In this document: in pieces, positions 1 to 5,839 of the stretch
Position numbering within the stretch: the first letter of the stretch is position 1
Layout: the number at the start of each line of letters is the position of its first letter
Assembly: GCA_049317725.1 (NCBI GenBank)
Contig: JBMOHS010000170.1
Location: forward strand, 1-8,325
Direction of reading: 5' to 3'
Length of the DNA stretch: 8,325 bases
From: CAIOZW01 sp049317725
GTDB taxonomy: Bacteria; Acidobacteriota; Blastocatellia; RBC074
Made by a program: the position numbers and the translations under genes
Notes under the pieces: generated by a model
The model's input: the letters and a program-made list of their open reading frames with translations, nothing else
What the model was told of the DNA's origin: nothing
Database searches by the model: none

Positions 1-687
1 CGCCAGATCCGTCCTGGAACCCTCGTCACCGACGCGGCAAGCACGAAACGCGAGATCTGTCGTGTGGCCGTCGAAACGCTTCCCGCCGGCGTCTGGTTCG
101 TTGGAGGCCACCCGATGGCGGGAAGCGAGCACAGTGGCGTCGAGTACGCGCGGGCGGACCTCTTCGATCGTGCCGTCTATGCCCTGGTGCTCCTTGAGCC
201 AGGCTCGCCGTGGACACCTCCGGCGGCGAAATTCTCCTGGCTGCTCTCGCTGATCGAGTCGATCGGGGCTCGTCCGCTCGTGACCCTCGCCGAAGAGCAT
301 GACCGCGCCGTCGCCCTCGTCAGCCACCTCCCCCAACTGTTGGCGACGACCCTCGCCAGCCTCCTGGTCGATCCAGGTTCCGATGAACGATTGGCAGAAG
401 GACCAGGAGAGCGGCCGCACCGGGAACTGGCTCGCCGACTTGCTGCCAGCGGGTGGCGCGACATGACTCGCCTCGCCGGGAGCTCCTTCTCCGTCTGGCG
501 CGATATCTTGATGACCAATCAATCCTTGATTGGTCCCATTCTCGCCCGCTACATCCAACAACTGCAGCACCTGCACGAAGCCCTCGAACGGGGGGACTAC
601 CAAGCCCTGCGCCAGCTCTTTACCGAGGGGAACCAGTCGTTACAGGAGCTGCGTGACGTGCACTATCGCCCATTTGAGAAGCTCTGA
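1..687 (+). CDS. tyrA: Prephenate/arogenate dehydrogenase (TyrA), 3' part, truncated by left window edge
   Basis: NAD(P)-dependent oxidative decarboxylation of prephenate (or arogenate) in cytoplasmic tyrosine biosynthesis. The frame is open from base 1, and 228 residues are visible before the TGA at 685-687. The GTG at 64 is internal, because conserved TyrA sequence (GTLVTDAASTKREI, visible residues 6-19) lies upstream of it. That segment matches the end of the Rossmann domain ('TD..S.K'). GGHPMAGSE (about residues 35-43) holds the conserved catalytic-region histidine. HDRAVALVSHLPQ (about 100-112) is the family's 'HD...A..SHLP' signature opening the helical dimerisation domain. The rest (SVWRDILMTNQSLI and following) fits the all-helical C-terminus. 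No ACT or chorismate mutase domain follows, so this is the short monofunctional form. The nucleotide-binding N-terminus lies outside the window. Choice between prephenate and arogenate as substrate cannot be made here. The gene contains a perfect 10-bp-arm inverted repeat at 513-535. Confidence 0.95.
   Translation, partial: RQIRPGTLVTDAASTKREICRVAVETLPAGVWFVGGHPMAGSEHSGVEYARADLFDRAVYALVLLEPGSPWTPPAAKFSWLLSLIESIGARPLVTLAEEHDRAVALVSHLPQLLATTLASLLVDPGSDERLAEGPGERPHRELARRLAASGWRDMTRLAGSSFSVWRDILMTNQSLIGPILARYIQQLQHLHEALERGDYQALRQLFTEGNQSLQELRDVHYRPFEKL
513..535. repeat. Perfect inverted repeat inside tyrA (10-bp arms, 3-base spacer)
   Basis: GACCAATCAA at 513-522 is the exact reverse complement of TTGATTGGTC at 526-535, separated only by TCC. 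It lies within the coding sequence for the T-N-Q-S-L-I-G part of TyrA. It is clearly more AT-rich than its surroundings. It could form a stable mRNA hairpin or be a dyad protein-binding site, or it may be coincidental. No function can be assigned from sequence. Confidence 0.7.
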
Positions 688-704
688 TTGGACGCTTCGC
701 CAAT
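687..704. terminator. Hairpin between convergent stop codons (possible bidirectional terminator)
   Basis: ATTGG (687-691) pairs with CCAAT (700-704). After a one-base bulge, CG (693-694) pairs with CG (698-699), leaving a three-base loop. The hairpin fills almost the whole 19-base gap between the tyrA stop and the stop of the minus-strand SBBP gene. That is where a shared terminator would be expected. No T-run follows on either strand, so a canonical intrinsic terminator is not supported. Position is the main argument. Confidence 0.35.
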
Positions 705-706
705 GG

Positions 707-3700
707 CTACCTCGGCCCCGCCCCAAAGCGCAGTTCCGTCACATTGGCCAGCAGCCCGTTGGCTTTGAGAATCAATCGCACGCTCCCTTGGTTGGCCAGC
801 CCACGCGGCAGGGCGAGGTTGAGTTGATCCAGCCCGACAAACGACTCCTGAGGACCGACGAAGAGCACTGGGAGATCATCTGTCCCGATTCTTGCGGAGA
901 CAGCGCTCGGTCCTCCCGCCTGCCGCCAGCCGGTTCCAAACAGAATCAGGTAGCACACCTCCTCTACTCCTCCCAGGTCAAGTGGCACGGGGACCATCCG
1001 TCCTTCCGGGGAGAGTTGGGCGATCGGTTCATAGCGGATCGTGCCCTCGGGGAGAACCCGCAGCAACCAACCAGCCGGTGCCCCCAGGCCGTCTCCATTG
1101 GCAGAAAAGATCGCTGGCGCGACCTGGTCCAACCAGACCATGGCCTCGGCGCTCCCTCCCGGCATCGAGATGGGATTTCGTACCGTCAGACGAACTCTCC
1201 CCTCCGCTGTCTCAGGCGGAATCAACAGATTGAGCTGAAAGGGAGAGACGAAGAAGAGCGGCGCCTCCCGCGTGTCCCCCTTCTGGTCGGTCACCTCCAC
1301 CCTTGTGCCTTGCAGTGACGTCGGCAACGGCAGTGAGGTCGCCAACTCGGACATCGGGGCCAGATCTTTTCCAAAGACAGCGACAATGGAACCCGGGGCG
1401 AATGTTCCGCCGACGTAGCTCGCCGCGGAGACGGGGGCCAGCCGACCCTCCTGCCCGGAGGAGATCACGGCCAGAAACGCATCGCTCAACCCTCCCCCGT
1501 ACGTTCCCTGGATCGCTCGCTTGGTCAAAAGGTCATTCTGCAGGACCTGTCCGGCAAGGTAGATCGTTCCTGAAGGATTGACCGTCACCCCCAGCGCACG
1601 CTCATCGACCCAGTTGATTCCGGTAAAGCGGCTGCCGAAGAAGGTCGAGAAGAGCAGGGAACTCCCTGCCGGATCGATCACTGAGAGATAGCTGTCCGAA
1701 TCTCCGTGCAGCTCTCCTTGCAGGGGGGCGACCATCGGGAAATCTCTCGATCCCGTCTTCCCCGCCAGATAGAGATTGCCCACTCGATCGATCGCCAAGG
1801 CACTGCTTGGAACTGTGCTCCGGAGGGTCCCAATGTTTTCCGGCCCTGTTCCTCCCAGAAAGGTGGAGAAGAGCAGGCGATCCCCTCTCGCACTCAGCTT
1901 GGTGACAAAGGCGTCGGTATTGCCTCTGTAATTTGGTTGGAGCGGAGAGGCTGTCGGGTAGTCTGCGAAGAAGGTCGAGCCTGTGACGTGGGCTTGTCCA
2001 AACGAATCGACTGCCAGCCCACGCAGCGTATCCGATCGCGAACTGCCGAGAAATGTCGAGTAGAGGATCGTCTCTCCACTCGGGGCCAACTTGCAGACAA
2101 ACCCATCTTCGACGCCACCAAAGCGGGGCTGCACGGCCCGAACCGTCGGAAAACCGGGAGACCCTGTCAGTCCAGCGAGATAGATGTTCCCTTCTGGATC
2201 GACCGCGATGCTGTAGCCAATCTCTTCACCAGTCCCGGACGGGTCGAGATCGGGCCCTCCGAGATGTGTCGAGAGCTGAAGCTCCCCGTGCTTGTCGATT
2301 CGGGTCAGAAACACATCGGAAGCACCGAGGAGGTCTGGCTGCAGGGCCCGACGGGTCGGGAAATTGCTCGACCGCGTCTGTCCCGTCAGGACCACCGATC
2401 CCCCTTCCTCCAACGCCAACCCGTAGGCAATGTCTTGAAGCGATCCCCCCAGATAGGTCGAGTAGGCAAGCGTCCGGCCATCTGGTGTCAGAATCGAGAG
2501 AAAGCCATCGGTATTGCCCCGGAAAAAGCGTTGCGCCGCATCCTCTGTCACGGGAAAATTGAGGGAGTTGGTCTCTCCGCAGACCAGGATTCGCCCCATC
2601 TCGTCCACTTGAAGATCCCAGATCCGGTCTCCCGGGTTGCGTCCCCCAAGAAAGGTCGAGAAGAGGATGGCCGTCCCACTTGGGTTGAGCTTGACGACGA
2701 AGCCGTCACTGCTTCCCCCCAGCGTCGAGGAGAGTCCGGTTCGAGTCGGAAAGTTGATCGATTCCGTCTCACCGGCAAGATAGATGTTGCCCGACCTGTC
2801 GACCCGCACGACATTCGCCACGTCCATTCCCGTTCCCCCAAAGTAGGTTGAGAACTCGAGGACTGGATCGATGACCAGTGGTCGGGTGACATCATATTCC
2901 CCCAGGGCAAACCGGATCTCTCCGTTCTCCTGGAGATCGTAGGATCCCTCGACGTGCCGCGATCCCTCTGGGGGCGAGGGTAGCCGAGAGCGTGTGGGGG
3001 CGGGTTCCCCAACCGGATCGACTCCTTCCCCCAGAGGAGGCTGGTAGATGGTTGGTGCCCGCAGCATCCAAGCCTTTTCTCCTCGGCCGGCATGCAAATT
3101 TCCAGATGGGTCGACCCAGTTCTTCCCCTCTGCCTTGACCTCTTCCAAGACCATTCCAATCTGCTTTGGATCCGCGCCCGGGGCAACCAGGAAGTCATAC
3201 TCGATCCATCTCCCATTTCCATACCAGAGAAGATCGATTCCCGGGTAGAGGTCACGGTAGAGAAGACGATCATACGAGGGCACGGAGCTGACCCACCCCT
3301 CGGGGTCGTCACCGAGAAGGTAGTTCGTCGACGACCCGAGTGGGGTAAGCGCTTCCAACCGTGGCGTCCGGTTTGCCCCGGGAAAGCGGAGCCGAAGCGA
3401 CGGCCCCTGCTCTCCAGCCAGATAGAGCGCTACGCCTTCCGGCTGGAATGCCAACGTATATCTGCCACCACGTGCCAAGTAGGAGATTCCCTCCTCCGCC
3501 TGTCCCAGATTTGGCTCAAAGCCGATGGCCAAGGCTGGATGGTCTACCCCAGCACCGGCTTCGCCGGACGGCAAGAGGGTGGGGAAACCATCTCTCGTCA
3601 GAGCTGCCAGGAAGAGCAGTCCCATCAGACTCCCTCTTCTCCATACCCCGCGCCGAGACCGTTGGCCAAGGTCGAGGGAACACAAATCGACTCGCGTCTT

Positions 3701-3718
3701 TTCTCTTGCGTCCTGCAT
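707..3718 (-). CDS. Secreted SBBP beta-propeller protein with Solibacter-type C-terminal domain
   Basis: Large exported protein, about 1003 residues from ATG 3718, of unknown function. Numbering below counts from the upstream TTG at 3733. Residues about 25-46 (RSRRGVWRRGSLMGLLFLAAL) are a basic then hydrophobic stretch, likely a signal peptide. Residues about 65-230 are the domain usually preceding SBBP repeats: FEPNLGQ, TNYLLGDDPEGW, YPGIDLLWYG, YDFLVAPGADP. Seven SBBP repeats follow (about 294-760), each with an 'FSTFLGG ... G.IYLAG.T.S..FPT ... G..D.F' pattern, consistent with a seven-bladed propeller. Residues about 768-1005 (APVSAASYVGGTFAPGSIVAVFGKDLA, ending LNLALP ... VRLILKANG) resemble TIGR03437, known mainly from Acidobacteria. 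Start choice: neither TTG 3733 nor ATG 3718 has a good ribosome-binding site. ATG 3625 is preceded by GAGGGA but would remove the basic n-region of the signal peptide, so ATG 3718 is preferred. It lies 126 bases downstream of the PEGA gene on the same strand, so co-transcription is possible. A cell-surface or extracellular role is inferred. Confidence 0.9.
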   Translation of the reverse strand: MQDAREKTRVDLCSLDLGQRSRRGVWRRGSLMGLLFLAALTRDGFPTLLPSGEAGAGVDHPALAIGFEPNLGQAEEGISYLARGGRYTLAFQPEGVALYLAGEQGPSLRLRFPGANRTPRLEALTPLGSSTNYLLGDDPEGWVSSVPSYDRLLYRDLYPGIDLLWYGNGRWIEYDFLVAPGADPKQIGMVLEEVKAEGKNWVDPSGNLHAGRGEKAWMLRAPTIYQPPLGEGVDPVGEPAPTRSRLPSPPEGSRHVEGSYDLQENGEIRFALGEYDVTRPLVIDPVLEFSTYFGGTGMDVANVVRVDRSGNIYLAGETESINFPTRTGLSSTLGGSSDGFVVKLNPSGTAILFSTFLGGRNPGDRIWDLQVDEMGRILVCGETNSLNFPVTEDAAQRFFRGNTDGFLSILTPDGRTLAYSTYLGGSLQDIAYGLALEEGGSVVLTGQTRSSNFPTRRALQPDLLGASDVFLTRIDKHGELQLSTHLGGPDLDPSGTGEEIGYSIAVDPEGNIYLAGLTGSPGFPTVRAVQPRFGGVEDGFVCKLAPSGETILYSTFLGSSRSDTLRGLAVDSFGQAHVTGSTFFADYPTASPLQPNYRGNTDAFVTKLSARGDRLLFSTFLGGTGPENIGTLRSTVPSSALAIDRVGNLYLAGKTGSRDFPMVAPLQGELHGDSDSYLSVIDPAGSSLLFSTFFGSRFTGINWVDERALGVTVNPSGTIYLAGQVLQNDLLTKRAIQGTYGGGLSDAFLAVISSGQEGRLAPVSAASYVGGTFAPGSIVAVFGKDLAPMSELATSLPLPTSLQGTRVEVTDQKGDTREAPLFFVSPFQLNLLIPPETAEGRVRLTVRNPISMPGGSAEAMVWLDQVAPAIFSANGDGLGAPAGWLLRVLPEGTIRYEPIAQLSPEGRMVPVPLDLGGVEEVCYLILFGTGWRQAGGPSAVSARIGTDDLPVLFVGPQESFVGLDQLNLALPRGLANQGSVRLILKANGLLANVTELRFGAGPR
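1454..2854 (-). repeat. Seven SBBP repeats encoded in tandem
   Basis: Seven units of about 63-73 residues begin near residues 294, 358, 424, 487, 558, 622 and 695 (numbered from TTG 3733). Each starts with a variant of FSTFLGG (FSTYFGG, FSTFLGG, YSTYLGG, LSTHLGG, YSTFLGS, FSTFLGG, FSTFFGS). At DNA level the most visible trace is the recurring AAGGTCGAGAAGAG-like string on the + strand, for example near 1642 and 2652, with variants near 1862 and 2052. The units are diverged, so recent DNA-level duplication is not indicated. Unit 4 and unit 6 carry short insertions before the central strand. Confidence 0.85.
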
Positions 3719-3720
3719 GG

Positions 3721-3732
3721 TGAAAATTTTCA
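3721..3732. promoter_or_regulatory. Perfect 12-bp palindrome just upstream of the SBBP-gene ATG
   Basis: TGAAAATTTTCA is a perfect palindrome ending two bases from the ATG at 3718 on the minus strand. It is strongly AT-rich in a GC-rich region. Its position fits an operator or a translation-blocking hairpin, but no regulator is known here and the palindrome has no loop. If the TTG at 3733 were the real start, it would be coding instead. Confidence 0.35.
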
Positions 3733-3844
3733 ATCTGGGTTCTTCAAAAGAGGAAGGGGCGGGATCTCTCCTGGACAGAGATTTCCGTCTCTCTCCCTTG
3801 TCCCTGTCCCTCTTTGGCTCGCCTCTTGGATGGGGGCTGATCCA

Positions 3845-5320
3845 CTACGGGGTCTGAAGGGGCACAATGTGGAAGTCGTCGACGAGAAAGATCTCTTCGT
3901 GGAGGGCACGAAATCCAAAGGTTCCGAAGAGGTAGGCCTCCCGGGAGGGGGAGGTGTCGGTCCAGATCCCAAGGTCGTTGGTCTCTCCGGTCTCGTTAGA
4001 AGTGATGGTGTGCTGAATGGTGAAGTCTCGTACGGTAACCCCGATGGTGTAGGAGGCGTTCGGGGCCAAGTCAACGAGGAGGGGCGCTGGCGTCCCCACC
4101 TCTTCGGGAGGATTTCCCGCCCGTACCAGGTACGTCGAGAAGCGACGAGGGGTGCCGGTCCGGGCATTGGGCCCGGTGAGGTGGAAGAGATAGTAATCGC
4201 TTCCTGGGCGATTGGCGCGAACCACCCAGGCTGCCCCCTGGCCATCCGGGAGCCACAGCGTGAACGTTGCCTCGAAATTGCGATAGAGCTGCTCTTTGAG
4301 AAGACCTGGGGTCGTCCCCTGAACCTCGAGCCGGCTATTCCGCGCGTCCTTCAAGACGCGCCACGTCGGTGGTGCTTCCCATTGCACGAGGCCATCGAAG
4401 AAGTCAGAGGTCCCCGTCGAGGTGACGATCGGAGCGAGGTCGACCTTGATGGAACGCGGACCCGGCAAGAGTCGCTCCCGCAGCCTCCACGGGTGATATC
4501 CCACCAGTTCGACGGTCAGGGTCTGCTCCTCGGCGGTCGGCAGCTCGTAGTCGATGAGGACCTGCCCTTCCGGAGGGATCTTTCCTCGCACTGCCCCATC
4601 GATCAGAACTGTTGCACCGGGGGGAGCCAGGAAGGTCAATTTGGCCGTCCGGGTCAGAGGCAGTCGTGGGTAGTTGACCTCTTCCCCAGCCTCTGTCACC
4701 ACGAAGGTGTCATCAAAGTCATTGAATTCCGGGTGGCGAACTTGGAGGAGATGGCTCCCCGGGCGCAGCCCTGAAATGACGACGGTACCCGATTCCGGGC
4801 TGGTTGCCCGAACCTCTCCGTTGATCTGGACCCTCGCGCCACTCGGAAGATCCCGCAGTTTGACACTCGCCGATTCCGCCAGCAAGCGGATTCGCGAGAC
4901 CGCCTGTACTCCCAGCAGAGGGGAGACGGTGGCGACTGCCTGATAGCCAGGGTAGCTCGCCTCGATGAGGTACTTGGCGCCCCTGGGGAGGGTGAACTCG
5001 GCCTGCCCCTTCTCCGCATCGGCCTCGGCACGGGCCAGTTCCCGACCGCTGCGGGTCTTGACGACGATCTGTCCGGGAAGGACGGGCTCGACGAGAACCA
5101 CCAGAACCCCCTTCGTCGCCGAGATCCGGTTGGCGGTCCGGATCTCGACCGCCTCCGTCACTACCCGCTCCCGGGGCTTCCCCACCGAATACCGTCGCTG
5201 AGCCGACCCAAGATGCGCCTGGAAGACAAGCAGGCAAAGGAGGGATACGCCGGATCCGATCCGTCTACTCCATCTGCCCCCCCTCCTGCCTTGATCTTCC
5301 AGACGTAACCGGGATTGCAC
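3845..5320 (-). CDS. Secreted PEGA-repeat protein with concanavalin/LamG-like C-terminal domain
   Basis: Exported 491-residue protein of unknown function. The GTG start at 5320 follows a strong ribosome-binding site (GAGGAGAGGG, about 5-10 bases upstream). Residues 19-40 form a signal peptide: arginines, then SGVSLLCLLVFQAHLGSA, with likely cleavage after Ala40. Three consecutive beta-sandwich modules of PEGA type follow: about 68-147 (ending YPGYQAV), about 152-223 (SVKLRDLPSGARVQINGEV ... GSHLLQVRHPEF), and about 226-296 (ATVLIDGAVRG ... VGYHPW). The middle one is the clearest match to PEGA, which normally presents a short surface beta-domain in envelope proteins. Residues about 300-488 (FFDGLVQWEAPPTWRVL ... 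GSDYYLFHL ... VDDFHIVPL) look like the beta-jelly-roll of LamG or 3-keto-disaccharide-hydrolase-like domains, known for binding glycans. No catalytic residues could be pinned, so binding is more likely than catalysis. No transmembrane anchor is visible after the signal peptide. It is the first of two exported-protein genes on this strand. Confidence 0.88.
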   Translation of the reverse strand: MQSRLRLEDQGRRGGRWSRRIGSGVSLLCLLVFQAHLGSAQRRYSVGKPRERVVTEAVEIRTANRISATKGVLVVLVEPVLPGQIVVKTRSGRELARAEADAEKGQAEFTLPRGAKYLIEASYPGYQAVATVSPLLGVQAVSRIRLLAESASVKLRDLPSGARVQINGEVRATSPESGTVVISGLRPGSHLLQVRHPEFNDFDDTFVVTEAGEEVNYPRLPLTRTAKLTFLAPPGATVLIDGAVRGKIPPEGQVLIDYELPTAEEQTLTVELVGYHPWRLRERLLPGPRSIKVDLAPIVTSTGTSDFFDGLVQWEAPPTWRVLKDARNSRLEVQGTTPGLLKEQLYRNFEATFTLWLPDGQGAAWVVRANRPGSDYYLFHLTGPNARTGTPRRFSTYLVRAGNPPEEVGTPAPLLVDLAPNASYTIGVTVRDFTIQHTITSNETGETNDLGIWTDTSPSREAYLFGTFGFRALHEEIFLVDDFHIVPLQTP

Positions 5321-5431
5321 GTCAGCCCTCTCCTCAAAATCTCCGTTCCACCCACTCGGTGCCAGAGTACACCAAACTAGTTGGTAAGAACGATCAGAAT
5401 CTTTTCTGGTTCCTCGATTTTTCCCCTGAGG

Positions 5432-5449
5432 GACCGGATGAGCCCGGTC
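5432..5449. repeat. GC-rich stem-loop (6-bp stem)
   Basis: GACCGG at 5432-5437 and CCGGTC at 5444-5449 are exact reverse complements around a six-base loop, with a flanking G.T pair extending the stem. No T-run follows in either direction, so it is not a canonical terminator. It lies about 110 bases upstream of the PEGA gene start and about 90 bases upstream of the plus-strand promoter. Confidence 0.4.
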
Positions 5450-5536
5450 TTCTCGTGAGTCAGTGGGGAAGATGCTCCTGAGACCAGTCGTCCGTCGTCG
5501 GATGTCACCTCGAATTGATCTGTTTTAGATTTGTAC

Positions 5537-5566
5537 TTGACTGTATAAGTTCATTTATGGGATAAG
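5537..5566 (+). promoter_or_regulatory. Candidate sigma-70-type promoter for the small-protein operon
   Basis: -35 TTGACT (5537-5542) and -10 GATAAG (5561-5566) are separated by 18 bases. A TGG extended -10 element sits directly upstream (5558-5560). The start of transcription would fall near 5573, giving a leader of about 110 bases before the GTG at 5684. Both elements overlap arms of inverted repeats, which suggests an operator. Consensus for this lineage is not known to me, so this is by analogy with housekeeping bacterial promoters. Confidence 0.5.
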
Positions 5567-5585
5567 TGAACTGTTCGAGACAGTC
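5539..5585. promoter_or_regulatory. Nested inverted repeats overlapping the promoter (possible operator)
   Basis: The outer arms GACTGT (5539-5544) and ACAGTC (5580-5585) enclose the inner arms AGTTCA (5548-5553) and TGAACT (5567-5572). Both pairs are exact reverse complements. An alternative compact hairpin, ACTGT-TCGAG-ACAGT (5570-5584), shares the right side. The outer left arm overlaps the -35 box and the inner pair flanks the -10 box, the arrangement expected of a repressor site. No known binding consensus is matched. Confidence 0.45.
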
Positions 5586-5683
5586 ACATCCAGAAACACC
5601 TGTAATCAAACAATTCGTCCTTCTGTCCCTGCCTTCCTCTCCGGCAAGAGGGGCGAGTGAGGACTGCTGAATAGGAGTGACCG

Positions 5684-5839
5684 GTGAACGACGAGAAGCA
5701 ACTGCCCCCCGCCGCAAGCGATCCGAGTAAAGATGCGTTACAGATCGTTCGAGAGCTTCAAGAAAAGATCCGCGAGATTGGACAGGGGATTCGGGTTGTC
5801 AGGGAGCAACTTCTCGAACTGACCCAACCGCGGGAATGA
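5684..5839 (+). CDS. Small 51-residue helical protein upstream of the macrodomain-like gene
   Basis: Unrecognised small protein. The GTG start at 5684 is preceded by AGGAG (5673-5677) with a six-base spacer, a strong ribosome-binding site. The product begins NDEKQLPPAASDPSKDALQ. It continues with a highly charged stretch (residues about 17-47, IVRELQEKIREIGQGIRVV and REQLLELTQ) with hydrophobic residues at coiled-coil-like spacing, so one long amphipathic helix or coiled coil is likely. There is no signal peptide or membrane segment. Its TGA (5837-5839) overlaps the ATG (5836) of the next gene as ATGA, which suggests translational coupling if that start is used. It may be a partner or regulator of the downstream protein; that is inference from context only. 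The ribosome-binding site, promoter placement and overlap make it likely to be translated. Confidence 0.65.
   Translation: MNDEKQLPPAASDPSKDALQIVRELQEKIREIGQGIRVVREQLLELTQPRE

Larger units (their letters stand above)
5321..5683. other. Intergenic region between divergent genes
   Basis: 363 bases separate the minus-strand PEGA gene from the plus-strand small-protein gene. The middle (about 5520-5620) is AT-rich and holds the plus-strand promoter and nested inverted repeats listed separately. Other small dyads are ACCAA/TTGGT around ACTAG (5371-5385), CAGAA/TTCTG (5395-5408), GACCGG/CCGGTC with a six-base loop (5432-5449), and CCTCT/AGAGG just upstream of the small gene (5636-5651). I found no convincing sigma-70 promoter for the PEGA gene and no RNA gene. 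The possible minus-strand reading frame at 5505-5717 has no family resemblance and is not called. Confidence 0.6.

Noticed and set aside
530..1318. 262-codon open frame on the + strand after tyrA
   Set aside because: It overlaps the end of tyrA out of frame and then runs antisense to the SBBP gene; no recognisable protein pattern.
1706..2851. 381-codon open frame on the + strand
   Set aside because: It is antisense to the SBBP repeats, whose repeating codons produce a repetitive, low-sense translation with no family features.
3764..3782. Weak inverted repeat ATCTCT/AGAGAT between the two secreted-protein genes, as a terminator
   Set aside because: Only six base pairs with a seven-base loop and no following T-run on the minus strand. 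The surrounding purine-rich stretch makes chance pairing likely.
3092..4774. 560-codon open frame on the + strand spanning both secreted-protein genes
   Set aside because: It is antisense to the PEGA and SBBP genes, crosses their intergenic gap, and shows no domain pattern. High GC leaves such antisense frames open by codon bias.
5371..5400. Promoter for the PEGA gene around the ACCAA-ACTAG-TTGGT dyad
   Set aside because: On the minus strand no -35/-10 pair with acceptable match and spacing was found, so the dyad is only noted in the intergenic entry.
5548..5576. LexA-type SOS box made from the GAAC and GTTC words near the promoter
   Set aside because: The spacing does not match the LexA consensus forms I know (GAAC-N4-GTTC or GTTC-N7-GTTC).
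5505..5717. 70-codon open frame on the - strand in the intergenic region
   Set aside because: No ribosome-binding site or family resemblance. It overlaps the plus-strand promoter and the start of the small gene, which are better supported.
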